The notes beneath the pieces are model-generated. The model did no database searches. It was not told the origin of the DNA and saw nothing but the letters and a program-made list of their open reading frames with translations. A program made the position numbers and the translations under genes. 12,435 bases of DNA from Flavobacterium psychrophilum (GTDB lineage Bacteria; Bacteroidota; Bacteroidia; Flavobacteriales; Flavobacteriaceae), in NCBI GenBank assembly GCA_945872875.1, contig CAMCBB010000053.1:1-12435 (forward strand), given 5' to 3'. Below are positions 1 to 7,060 of the stretch, piece after piece. Every line of letters starts with the position of its first letter. Position 1 is the stretch's first letter.

Positions 1-908
1 ATTAAAGATCTTCCGTGAATAAGTACATCAGGATCAATTAATACAATACTAAGGACCCCAGAAACAATTATAATTTTTAAAATTATATGAAGTTGTAGGT
101 AATGTATTTTTGAATTTGATTTCCATAAATAAAAAAGGAAAAACAATAATACCATTAAGCTTACATAAAAATAAATGTCCATATAGCCAACATCATATTT
201 ATCTACCAAAAGATAAACTGGTAAAATGGTAATAATAGTCAGAAAGGTAATGATTTTTTTTGCTGCAATTTCGCCAAATAAAACAGGAATAGTTCGGTAA
301 TCATTAGCAATATCTCCTTTAATGTTCTCCAAATCTTTAATTATTTCCCGAATTAAAATAAGTAGAAATAAGAATGTTGCATGCGCAAAAATTTGAGGAT
401 ATAAGTTTTTGTAATACAACAAAATGGCAAAAAATGGGAGAATTGCTAATAGTGATGCCGTTAAATTTCCAATTATGGGATGTTTTTTAAGTTTGTGGGA
501 ATAAAACCAAATAAGAAAAATATAAACCGAAAAATACAACAGCGCTCTAAAGGAAACCAATAAAGCCAAGGAAGCAACAATAAAATTAACAGTAAAATAA
601 ACCTGAAGCTTGGTTCTTTGACTGACTAAGCGATCAATTTTTGATTTATTTGGTCGGTTGATTAAGTCCTTTTTACTGTCATAAAAATTATTAATGATAT
701 AACCCGAAGCAATTGTTAATCCCGAAGCAATAACAATAATAAATAAATTAAAATCTAATAATACACTTAATGCTCTTTTTTCGGGAGCCAAAATAAAAAT
801 GGCAGAAAGATATTGAGCAAGTGCAATAATCGGAATATTATAGCCTCGAACCACAGAAAACATACTTAGAATTTTCTTAATAGTATGTTTGGTTTTCCGG
901 CTTAACAT
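1..908 (-). CDS. UbiA-family prenyltransferase, probable (di)geranylgeranylglyceryl-phosphate synthase type (3' end cut by window)
   Basis: Integral-membrane prenyltransferase that would move a polyprenyl chain from its diphosphate to an acceptor. I translated the frame by hand: 302 codons are open from the ATG at 908-906 to the left edge with no stop, so the protein is nearly complete for this family but its C-terminus lies outside. It is strongly hydrophobic, with about eight predicted membrane segments. The first Asp-rich motif is NNFYDSKKD at residues 73-81 (usual form NDxxDxxxD, here with Asn at the second position). The second is REIIKDLENIKGD at 187-199, followed by RTIP. The second motif resembles archaeal DGGGP synthases and chlorophyll synthases more than UbiA or MenA. 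It starts 9 bases after the stop of the mevalonate-kinase-like gene, which supports an isoprenoid role. The acceptor cannot be read from sequence: geranylgeranylglycerol phosphate is the favoured guess, and a quinone or pigment precursor is the alternative. Confidence 0.88.
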   Translation of the reverse strand, partial: MLSRKTKHTIKKILSMFSVVRGYNIPIIALAQYLSAIFILAPEKRALSVLLDFNLFIIVIASGLTIASGYIINNFYDSKKDLINRPNKSKIDRLVSQRTKLQVYFTVNFIVASLALLVSFRALLYFSVYIFLIWFYSHKLKKHPIIGNLTASLLAILPFFAILLYYKNLYPQIFAHATFLFLLILIREIIKDLENIKGDIANDYRTIPVLFGEIAAKKIITFLTIITILPVYLLVDKYDVGYMDIYFYVSLMVLLFFLFYLWKSNSKIHYLQLHIILKIIIVSGVLSIVLIDPDVLIHGRSL

Positions 909-917
909 GAGTTGGAT

Positions 918-1856
918 TTAAAATTGATAAACTACTTCGAGTGTATACTCTTTTAAGGATTTTTTAGCCTTTTCAAGGTCTTCGGTAAACCCAAGAATGT
1001 AGCCACCTCCTCCAGAACCACAAAGTTTTAAGTAGTAATCATTGGTTTCAATACCTTTTTGCCACACTCCATGAAATTCTTCAGGAATCATTGGTTTAAA
1101 GTTGTCTAAAACCACAGCAGAAAGTTTTTTTGTATTTGAAAACAACGATTTTTGGTCGCCGCCAAGAAAATTCTCAACACACAAATCGGTGTATTTTACA
1201 AATTGATTTTTCAACATGGTACGGAAACCTTGGTCTTTAAGGTTTTCCATAAAGATATTCACCATTGGAGCAGTTTCGCCAACAATACCAGAGTCTATTA
1301 AAAATACAGCACCTTTACCTTCTGTACTTTGAGAAGGAATACCAGTAGCTTCAATATTGTCTTTAGAATTAATTAATATTGGAATGCTTAAATAGCTGTT
1401 TAATGGATCTAAACCCGAACTTTTACCATGAAAGAAAGACTCCATTTGAGCAAATATATTTTTCAACTGAAGTAGTTTTTCACGAGTTAGATTTTCAAGA
1501 ACCGTGATTTTATTGTCGGCATATTTATCATAAATTGCTGCAACTAAGGCACCACTACTTCCAACTCCGTATCCTTGCGGAATACTTGAATCAAAGAACA
1601 TTCCTCTTGCTAAATCAGCATTAAATAAATCTAAATTGAAACTTACTAGTGAAGGTTTTTCCTGCTGTAATTGATTAAGATAATCAGCAAATTTTACTAA
1701 GCTTTGATTTGATTTTAGTGCTTCAGCCGATTGATTTTCGGACACTTTTAAAGCACCGTTGTAGAAATTATAAGGGATAGATAAACCTTTAGAATCTTTT
1801 ATAATTCCATATTCACCAAAGAGCAATATTTTGGAGTAAAATAAGGGTCCTTTCAT
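918..1856 (-). CDS. GHMP-family kinase, probable mevalonate kinase
   Basis: Cytoplasmic ATP-dependent kinase, most likely phosphorylating mevalonate in the mevalonate route to isopentenyl diphosphate. The 312 residues show the GHMP order: N-terminal K9 and GEY at 14-16 (equivalent to the Lys and GEH of mevalonate kinases), the ATP-binding loop PQGYGVGSSGAL at 93-104, the catalytic-Asp motif SSGLD at 146-150 followed by PLNSY, and the C-terminal glycine-rich motif CGSGGGGYILGF at 279-290. The SGxD motif is typical of mevalonate kinase, which argues against homoserine or galactokinase. It starts 3 bases after the mvaD stop and ends 9 bases before the UbiA gene, so it sits mid-operon. Phosphomevalonate kinase activity is the main alternative, since that step is not otherwise represented here. 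The family is certain; the exact substrate is inferred from motif and context. Confidence 0.87.
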   Translation of the reverse strand: MKGPLFYSKILLFGEYGIIKDSKGLSIPYNFYNGALKVSENQSAEALKSNQSLVKFADYLNQLQQEKPSLVSFNLDLFNADLARGMFFDSSIPQGYGVGSSGALVAAIYDKYADNKITVLENLTREKLLQLKNIFAQMESFFHGKSSGLDPLNSYLSIPILINSKDNIEATGIPSQSTEGKGAVFLIDSGIVGETAPMVNIFMENLKDQGFRTMLKNQFVKYTDLCVENFLGGDQKSLFSNTKKLSAVVLDNFKPMIPEEFHGVWQKGIETNDYYLKLCGSGGGGYILGFTEDLEKAKKSLKEYTLEVVYQF

Positions 1857-1859
1857 ATC

Positions 1860-2969
1860 TTAATTTTCAAGTATTAATTGACTTCCAAAACCAATTTCAT
1901 CACAAATATACTGACCATTTTGACAATAGCCAACTAATTCGTCTTTAATAAATTGCAAAGTCTCTATTTTATTATTTTCTGGATATAATACATGCACATT
2001 TGCACCCGCATCTAGAGTAAAACAAACCGGAATTTTAGTCTCATTTCTAAAACTCCAAATTTTATTAATAATCTGTAAGGTATTTGGTTTCATCAATATG
2101 AAATAAGGCATTGAGGTCATCATCATGGCGTGTAATGTCAAGGCTTCACTTTCTACAATTTTAATGAATTCTTCAAGGTTACCATTTTCTAAAATTGATT
2201 TTAATTTGGATAGATTTTCTGGAGCTTGTAAAAAGCGCTGTTCAGCAAATGGATGATTGTGCATTAAATCATGTCCAACGGTGCTGGATACTTGCTTTTC
2301 TCCTTTGTCAACCAATAAAATGGTATCTTGATAATTCTTAAAATTATAATGCACAGCTGAAGGAAATGCAATTCCAAATAAATTTGAACTCTCTTCTATT
2401 TCTTGGTGTTCTCCCCATACCACAATGCTCCCTTTTATACTTCTGCAAGCACTACCTGATCCAAGTCGAGCTAAAAATGAAGCTTTTTTGTAAAAGTATT
2501 CTTCCGTCATTGAAGGATTTAGTTCTTTTTCCAAACTCATAATGTTCATTGCTAAAGCGGCCATTCCCGATGCCGAGGAGGCAATACCAGAGCTATGAGG
2601 AAATGTATTTTGGGTATCTATTGTAAAATGATAGTTTTTCAAATAAGGACAATACTTTTCGATTCGTTCCAAAAACTTTTGAATCTTTGGTTTAAAATCT
2701 TCTTTTGGTTGTCCTTCAAAGAGTAAATCAAAAGAGAAAGTTGAATTTGTCTCGCTGAGCTTGTCGAAGCGTCTTCTTTCAAATCCTAATTTTGTTATGG
2801 TTTTGCATTTATTTAATGTAAAACTTAAAGATTGATTGGCCGGAATTTGATCTTGTTTTTTCCCCCAATATTTTACAAGCGCAATATTACTAGGAGCACT
2901 CCAGATGAAGTTTCCTTGATTTAATTCTGTAGAATAATGATTGGCAATAAAATCCGTTTCGGATATCAT
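1860..2969 (-). CDS. mvaD: Diphosphomevalonate decarboxylase
   Basis: Catalyses ATP-dependent decarboxylation of mevalonate 5-diphosphate to isopentenyl diphosphate, the last step of the mevalonate pathway, in the cytoplasm. The 369 residues contain the family hallmark APSNIALVKYWGK at 25-37, the GHMP P-loop PHSSGIASSASG at 124-135, the substrate-binding segment GSGSACRS at 170-177 (R176 matches the essential Arg of yeast MDD), and FTLDAGANVH at 317-326 with catalytic D320. The start at 2969 lies 15 bases below a TATCTTTG promoter element and gives the short N-terminal lead-in expected before the signature motif. It is the first gene of a probable operon with the GHMP kinase and UbiA genes. 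Residues 67-73 (RFDKLSE) are encoded by a GC-rich palindromic repeat unit; all seven codons end in G or C, unlike the surrounding AT-rich codon use. The repeat is in frame, lies in a variable stretch away from the active-site motifs, and leaves every catalytic motif intact. Confidence 0.96.
   Translation of the reverse strand: MISETDFIANHYSTELNQGNFIWSAPSNIALVKYWGKKQDQIPANQSLSFTLNKCKTITKLGFERRRFDKLSETNSTFSFDLLFEGQPKEDFKPKIQKFLERIEKYCPYLKNYHFTIDTQNTFPHSSGIASSASGMAALAMNIMSLEKELNPSMTEEYFYKKASFLARLGSGSACRSIKGSIVVWGEHQEIEESSNLFGIAFPSAVHYNFKNYQDTILLVDKGEKQVSSTVGHDLMHNHPFAEQRFLQAPENLSKLKSILENGNLEEFIKIVESEALTLHAMMMTSMPYFILMKPNTLQIINKIWSFRNETKIPVCFTLDAGANVHVLYPENNKIETLQFIKDELVGYCQNGQYICDEIGFGSQLILEN
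2748..2771 (-). repeat. GC-rich short palindromic (REP-like) unit embedded in mvaD
   Basis: On the mvaD strand the core reads CGCTTCGACAAGCTCAGC, followed by GAGACA. A hairpin can form from GCTT (2759-2762) and AAGC (2767-2770) around the loop GTCG, and CGCT (2753-2756) can alternatively pair with AGCG (2768-2771). Its base composition stands out sharply from the AT-rich flanks. From memory, units of the form CTTCGACnnGCTCAGCG are dispersed repeats in many bacterial genomes, including Flavobacteria, usually between genes. I saw only one copy in this window, so its repeat status rests on recall and not on copies seen here. Confidence 0.6.
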
Positions 2970-2984
2970 AGTTACTATTTTCTA

Positions 2985-2992
2985 CAAAGATA
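2985..2992 (-). promoter_or_regulatory. Bacteroidota-type -7 element for the mvaD operon
   Basis: The minus strand reads TATCTTTG, an exact match to the TAnnTTTG consensus of the Bacteroidota primary sigma factor. Its last base is separated from the mvaD ATG by 15 bases, which would give a very short leader. I found no convincing TTTG -33 partner at the usual distance of about 19-21 bases, so the call rests on the -7 match and its position. Confidence 0.55.
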
Positions 2993-3025
2993 CTTATTTT
3001 ACAAAAACCAGAACCTTTTGTTTAC

Positions 3026-3033
3026 TATATTTG
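3026..3033 (+). promoter_or_regulatory. Bacteroidota-type -7 element for tspO
   Basis: The plus strand reads TATATTTG, an exact match to TAnnTTTG, ending 18 bases before the tspO ATG. A TTTTG lies only 5 bases upstream, too close to serve as the -33 box, and no clear -33 box is seen further up. The two divergent -7 elements lie 33 bases apart, so their upstream polymerase footprints would overlap, and mvaD and tspO transcription could interfere. Confidence 0.55.
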
Positions 3034-3051
3034 TATAAAATATAAACAAAA

Positions 3052-3528
3052 ATGCAAAAGATTATTCGAATCGCAGTGGTATTAACAACCTGTTTGTTGA
3101 TTGGTTATTTTTCTGGAATGGTTACCCGAGATAGCATTACAACTTGGTATCCAACATTAGTGAAGCCCTCTTTCAACCCACCAAACTGGGTTTTTGCTCC
3201 CGTATGGACTATTCTTTATATTATGATGGGAGTTGCTGGTGGTATGGTTTGGAACCGATTAGAAAAAGATCCAGAAAATGTGAAGAAGGCCTTCACCTTT
3301 TTTATTATTCAATTGGCTTTAAATGCTGCTTGGTCTGTAATTTTCTTTTATCTACACAATCCTTTTTTAGCATTACTTGAAATAATTCTTTTTTGGCTAA
3401 TTATTTTTGAAACCTACTCCCAATTCAAGAAAATTGATAAAACGGCAGGTTTATTGCTTATCCCCTATTTAGCATGGGTTAGTTTTGCTACAGTATTAAA
3501 TGCTAGTATTTGGTGGTTAAATAGATAA
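3052..3528 (+). CDS. tspO: TspO/MBR family membrane protein
   Basis: A homologue of the bacterial tryptophan-rich sensory protein and mitochondrial translocator protein, which binds porphyrins and other hydrophobic ligands in the membrane. The 158 residues form about five transmembrane helices (roughly 5-22, 47-67, 79-99, 103-122 and 132-154). Family motifs are WYPTLVKPSFNPPNW at 32-46, FAPVWTILY at 48-56, QLALNAAWS at 87-95, and PYLAWVSFATVLN at 138-150, ending in IWWLN. Length is typical. The ATG at 3052 follows an A-rich stretch and a TATATTTG element. The gene stands alone, divergent from the mevalonate operon and convergent with the flavoprotein gene, abutting its stop codon. The molecular role of bacterial TspO proteins is unsettled (stress response, tetrapyrrole handling), and nothing here narrows it down. 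Confidence 0.95.
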   Translation: MQKIIRIAVVLTTCLLIGYFSGMVTRDSITTWYPTLVKPSFNPPNWVFAPVWTILYIMMGVAGGMVWNRLEKDPENVKKAFTFFIIQLALNAAWSVIFFYLHNPFLALLEIILFWLIIFETYSQFKKIDKTAGLLLIPYLAWVSFATVLNASIWWLNR

Positions 3529-4737
3529 TTATATCGCCTCAGCCACAATATATCCACCTGTCCAAGCATTCTGAAAGTTGAATCCACCCGTAATGGCATC
3601 AATGTTAATAATTTCGCCCGCAAAATAAAGGTTGCTGTGAATTTTACTTTCCATGGTTTTGAAATTAACTTCTTTTAAATCGATTCCGCCAGCGGTTACA
3701 AACTCTTCTTTAAATGTACTTTTCCCATTTACTTGAAATTCACCTTGTGTTAATTGCTGTGCTAAATTTTGAAGTTGTTTTTTAGTCAAATCGGCCCATT
3801 TTATTTCTTCCGATATTTCGGAAGCAAAAACTAAGCTTTCCCATAGTCTATTTGGGAATTCAAAGGGGGATTTCTTAACAACTGCTTTCTTTGAATGCTC
3901 TAATTTGAGTTCTTTTAGTTTTTCTTCGGCTTCTTCAAGAGTTAAATCGTTCAACCAATTCACCTGAATGGCAAAAAGATATTTTTTATCAGCTAATTCT
4001 CTTGCTCCCCAAGCAGAAAGTCGCAATATTCCCGGGCCACTCATTCCCCAATGGGTAATTAACAAAGGTCCGGAAGCTTCCAATTTGGAGTTTTTAACTT
4101 TAACAGAAGCAATGGCAGAAACGCCCATTAAATCTTTAATTCGTTTGTCTTTAATATTAAAAGTGAATAGGGAAGGAACCGGCGGAATAATAGCATGTCC
4201 AATTTCAGTTAGCAAGTCCCATATTTTTGGATTACTTCCCGTTGCCATAACTAATTTTTGACAAGAAAATGTCTCCTGATTGGTTTCTACTTTCCAATAA
4301 TCGGTAGCTTTAAAAATTGACTGCACACTTTGGCCTGTAAGAATATCAATACCTAGTTTTTTGGTTGCTTGGGTAAAACAATCTATAATGGTTTGTGAGG
4401 AATTGGAAACAGGAAACATTCTGCCGTCTTCTTCAATTTTTAATTCTACTCCATGTTTTTCAAACCATTCGATGGTATCTCCAGAGCAAAATTGATGAAA
4501 AGGGCCGCAAAGTTCTTTTTCGCCACGCGGATAAAATTTGACTAAATCATTAGGGACAAAACAAGCATGGGTAACATTACACCTACCTCCACCAGAAACT
4601 TTTACTTTGGTCAAAACCTCTTTCCCTCGTTCTAAAATGGCTACTTTATAACTCGGATTTTTTTCTACAATATTAATTGCTGTGAAAAATCCTGCAGCGC
4701 CACCTCCAATAATTAGTATATCGTATTTAGAATTCAT
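3529..4737 (-). CDS. NAD(P)/FAD-dependent oxidoreductase, HI0933/BaiN family flavoprotein
   Basis: A soluble flavoprotein of the HI0933 family (some members are annotated BaiN or as aminoacetone oxidase family). The 402 residues open with a Rossmann dinucleotide-binding fold, IIGGGAAGFF at 9-18. The family signature VSGGGRCNVTH lies at 47-57 and EDGRMFPVSNSSQ at 103-115. A second nucleotide-contacting segment, VMATGSNPK, lies at 163-171. The C-terminal FAD-binding end has AGGIDLKEV at 349-357, FAGEIINIDAITGG at 372-385, and FNFQNAWTGG at 386-395. Length and ends match the family. Its ATG overlaps the GDPD stop as ATGA, so the two are probably translationally coupled. It is the last gene of the alpha-glucan operon but has no evident link to it. 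The physiological substrate is unknown; the bile-acid role implied by the BaiN name should not be carried over. Confidence 0.92.
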   Translation of the reverse strand: MNSKYDILIIGGGAAGFFTAINIVEKNPSYKVAILERGKEVLTKVKVSGGGRCNVTHACFVPNDLVKFYPRGEKELCGPFHQFCSGDTIEWFEKHGVELKIEEDGRMFPVSNSSQTIIDCFTQATKKLGIDILTGQSVQSIFKATDYWKVETNQETFSCQKLVMATGSNPKIWDLLTEIGHAIIPPVPSLFTFNIKDKRIKDLMGVSAIASVKVKNSKLEASGPLLITHWGMSGPGILRLSAWGARELADKKYLFAIQVNWLNDLTLEEAEEKLKELKLEHSKKAVVKKSPFEFPNRLWESLVFASEISEEIKWADLTKKQLQNLAQQLTQGEFQVNGKSTFKEEFVTAGGIDLKEVNFKTMESKIHSNLYFAGEIINIDAITGGFNFQNAWTGGYIVAEAI

Positions 4738-5393
4738 ATTCGATCCGGAAAATCAGAAATTATGCCATCAACAGGCAATGATTTTACAAATATAAGGTCT
4801 TCTGGAGTATTTACCGTCCAAGTGTAGATATTAAATCCGCTGCTTTTTATGATTTCGCAGCTCTCTTGATTTAATAATTTATAATACGGATTTATAGAAA
4901 AAGCTTTTATTTTTTTGGCGAAAGCCAAAGCATTTTCAATCGAATCTTCGGTTAATACGCCAAGCATTATTTGTGAATTTATATTCGAAATGGCTTCTAA
5001 GGTTTCCCAAATAAAGCTTGAAACTTGAAATTGGGAGAAAGTCCAATTACGCTCATTGATAAATTGTTCAATGATTTCTATTACTTTTTCAGTTGCAGCA
5101 GCCTCTTTGATTTCAATATTGAGAATGCATTTATTATCAACTAATTGAATGACTTCTCGCAAAGTAGGAATTCCTAACGGTTTCAAATCCGAAGCTGTAA
5201 ATTCCGATACAAATCCCGTTTTGTTTGTCGTTCGATCTATTGTTTCATCATGAATCACGACCACTTCGCCATCTTTACTTAAATGTACATCCAATTCAAT
5301 AGCATCCACATTAAGCTCTAATGCTTTTGCAAATGAGGCCAAAGTGTTTTCATTAACATGACCTTTAGCACCGCGATGTCCAATTTTTAGCAT
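4734..5393 (-). CDS. Glycerophosphodiester phosphodiesterase (GDPD family), cytoplasmic
   Basis: Hydrolyses glycerophosphodiesters, the head groups released from phospholipids, to glycerol 3-phosphate and an alcohol; metal dependent. The compact 219 residues carry the GDPD motifs in order: HRG at 6-8, ENT at 15-17, IELDVH at 32-37 (metal ligands E33 and D35), VIHDE at 46-50 with catalytic H48, and NIEIK at 92-96. The C-terminus is the typical VDGIISDFPD. The catalytic pair H6 and H48 is intact. There is no signal peptide, so it should be a cytoplasmic UgpQ-type enzyme rather than an exported GlpQ-type one. It starts 8 bases after the MalS-like amylase stop and overlaps the flavoprotein start by 4 bases, so it is probably co-transcribed with the starch genes. 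Why it travels with them is not clear from sequence. Confidence 0.94.
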   Translation of the reverse strand: MLKIGHRGAKGHVNENTLASFAKALELNVDAIELDVHLSKDGEVVVIHDETIDRTTNKTGFVSEFTASDLKPLGIPTLREVIQLVDNKCILNIEIKEAAATEKVIEIIEQFINERNWTFSQFQVSSFIWETLEAISNINSQIMLGVLTEDSIENALAFAKKIKAFSINPYYKLLNQESCEIIKSSGFNIYTWTVNTPEDLIFVKSLPVDGIISDFPDRI

Positions 5394-5401
5394 GTAATGG
5401 T

Positions 5402-7057
5402 TTACATTTTTTCTAATAACAGAATAGAGAATGGGGTATTAATAGTTATTTTACCCTCTTTAACTGAAGTAGTTGAACCAGAATAAGCATCTTTAATATT
5501 ATCACCATTTGAAAAAATGGTTCCAACTAAAATTGTTTTTTTACCAACAGGCAAGTCCAATCCAATTACAACATTATCTGAGATTTTATCTTTGGTATAT
5601 GTTCTGCTAAAAACATACGGTTTACTAGATATTTGGTTATGAATTCCGGCACCAATTGCAAAATGATTTTTTCTGAAGGCGCTTAGTTTTTGCCAATGTA
5701 AAGCAATTTCTTTCGTTTTTGAATTTGATTGCAAGTCTTCCCAATTCATAAAGGAACGCAATGTTGCATCTCCTTTTGTGCCTTCTATAACTAATGAACG
5801 CGCACTTTCGTCACCATAATAAGTTTGTGAAATACCAGGAGCTAAAAGCAATTTTGTTGCGCTTTCAAAAGTTTTTTCTCTTTTTTTATCAAACGGATTT
5901 CCATCATCGTGTGAAGAAACATAATTCATCACAGTATTTTCTTTCAAATCAGAATTCAAAATAGCTGCATATTTAGAAAACAATTCTTCGTAACTCATTT
6001 TGGCATCATAGGTAAATCCAAAGTTGATTAAACCGGTAAATCCATTTTCAAAATAATTGACTTTTTTGTCCCCAAAATCATATATTTTTTTCCCGCTAAT
6101 GTTGTATCCATAAACTTCTCCAACCATAAAAAATGGATTGGCATCCAAAACTTTATTAGGATTACTAGCTTTGAATTCTTCGAAAGCCATATCACATACT
6201 TTTTTAAAATTGGCCCAAACATCTTCTGTAGTGTGTTTTGCCGTATCTACTCGATAGCCATCAATTCCGTAGTAAGTTATGTAATCGGAAAGCCATTTCA
6301 TGATATAATATTTTGGTGCTCTTGGATAGCCCGTTTTCTCAAAAAAGACATCTAATTGAGTCATTTCTTGATCGTAACGCCCTTCGTTTTTCCATTTTTC
6401 AACTAAGAAAGGAGGCAATTCCACATTATCATTACTTTCTGTTTTTACATCGGGAAGGTTTTCTACAAGTGTGCAATTGATGTAAGTGTCATACGATTGG
6501 TAGGAACACTTTGGTGAGGTTCGTACCCAGTCACTTGGATAAACTGTGTCCTCATCTGTAACAGGGCCAGTATGATTGATTACCGCATCCAGCATAATTC
6601 GGATTCCTTTAGCATGTGCTTTTTCAACTAATTCTGCCAAGTCTTTTTTGTTTCCAAAACTTGGATCAATAGCACTCCAATCACGAGTCCAATAACCGTG
6701 AAATCCATAAGAATATCCAGTTCCTTCATCTACACCTTCATGAATTTGCTCTACAATTGGAGTCATCCAAATTACGGTAGTTCCTAATTTATCAAAATAA
6801 CCTTCGTCTAGTTTTTGAATTACACCGCGAAGATCACCACCTTCAAACCCTCTTAATTTTCCTGTTTCTTTAGTTCTGTTAAAAGTATGGTCGTTGGTTT
6901 TATCTCCATTATTAAAACGATCCGTTAATAGGAAATACACATTTGCATTTTCCCATATAAAAGGTGTTTTTGAAACAGCCTGATCCGTTTCTTGGGCACC
7001 AATTGTATTACAAATAAATAGAGCAACGAGAAGTGAAGCAATTGTGTTTTTTATCAT
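5402..7057 (-). CDS. Exported GH13 alpha-amylase, MalS-like
   Basis: An endo-acting alpha-1,4-glucan hydrolase expected in the periplasm. The 551 residues begin with a signal peptide (about residues 1-21, likely cleaved after IGA). The GH13 barrel shows region I DAVINH at 157-162, region II GYRVDTAKH at 267-275 with nucleophile D271, region III MVGEVY at 311-316 with acid/base E314, and region IV SSHDD at 381-385 with stabiliser D384. LPDVKTES at 201-208 and the stretch from region II to III closely resemble E. coli MalS, the periplasmic maltodextrin amylase of GH13 subfamily 19. It lacks the long extra N-terminal part of the E. coli protein (676 residues). C184 and C195 in the domain-B insertion could form a disulfide, fitting a periplasmic location. 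It follows the GH31 gene by 3 bases. Subfamily placement is by recall, and end-product specificity is not readable. Confidence 0.93.
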   Translation of the reverse strand: MIKNTIASLLVALFICNTIGAQETDQAVSKTPFIWENANVYFLLTDRFNNGDKTNDHTFNRTKETGKLRGFEGGDLRGVIQKLDEGYFDKLGTTVIWMTPIVEQIHEGVDEGTGYSYGFHGYWTRDWSAIDPSFGNKKDLAELVEKAHAKGIRIMLDAVINHTGPVTDEDTVYPSDWVRTSPKCSYQSYDTYINCTLVENLPDVKTESNDNVELPPFLVEKWKNEGRYDQEMTQLDVFFEKTGYPRAPKYYIMKWLSDYITYYGIDGYRVDTAKHTTEDVWANFKKVCDMAFEEFKASNPNKVLDANPFFMVGEVYGYNISGKKIYDFGDKKVNYFENGFTGLINFGFTYDAKMSYEELFSKYAAILNSDLKENTVMNYVSSHDDGNPFDKKREKTFESATKLLLAPGISQTYYGDESARSLVIEGTKGDATLRSFMNWEDLQSNSKTKEIALHWQKLSAFRKNHFAIGAGIHNQISSKPYVFSRTYTKDKISDNVVIGLDLPVGKKTILVGTIFSNGDNIKDAYSGSTTSVKEGKITINTPFSILLLEKM

Positions 7058-7060
7058 GAT

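Noticed and set aside
3016..3020. TTTTG as the -33 box of the tspO promoter
   Set aside because: It lies only 5 bases from the TATATTTG element, far short of the spacing of about 19 bases needed.
7010..7012. Possible lipobox cysteine (LFIC, residue 16) in the MalS-like amylase
   Set aside because: Residues -2 and -1 are Phe and Ile, which do not fit the small residues of a lipobox. The downstream IGA|Q site fits ordinary signal peptidase better.
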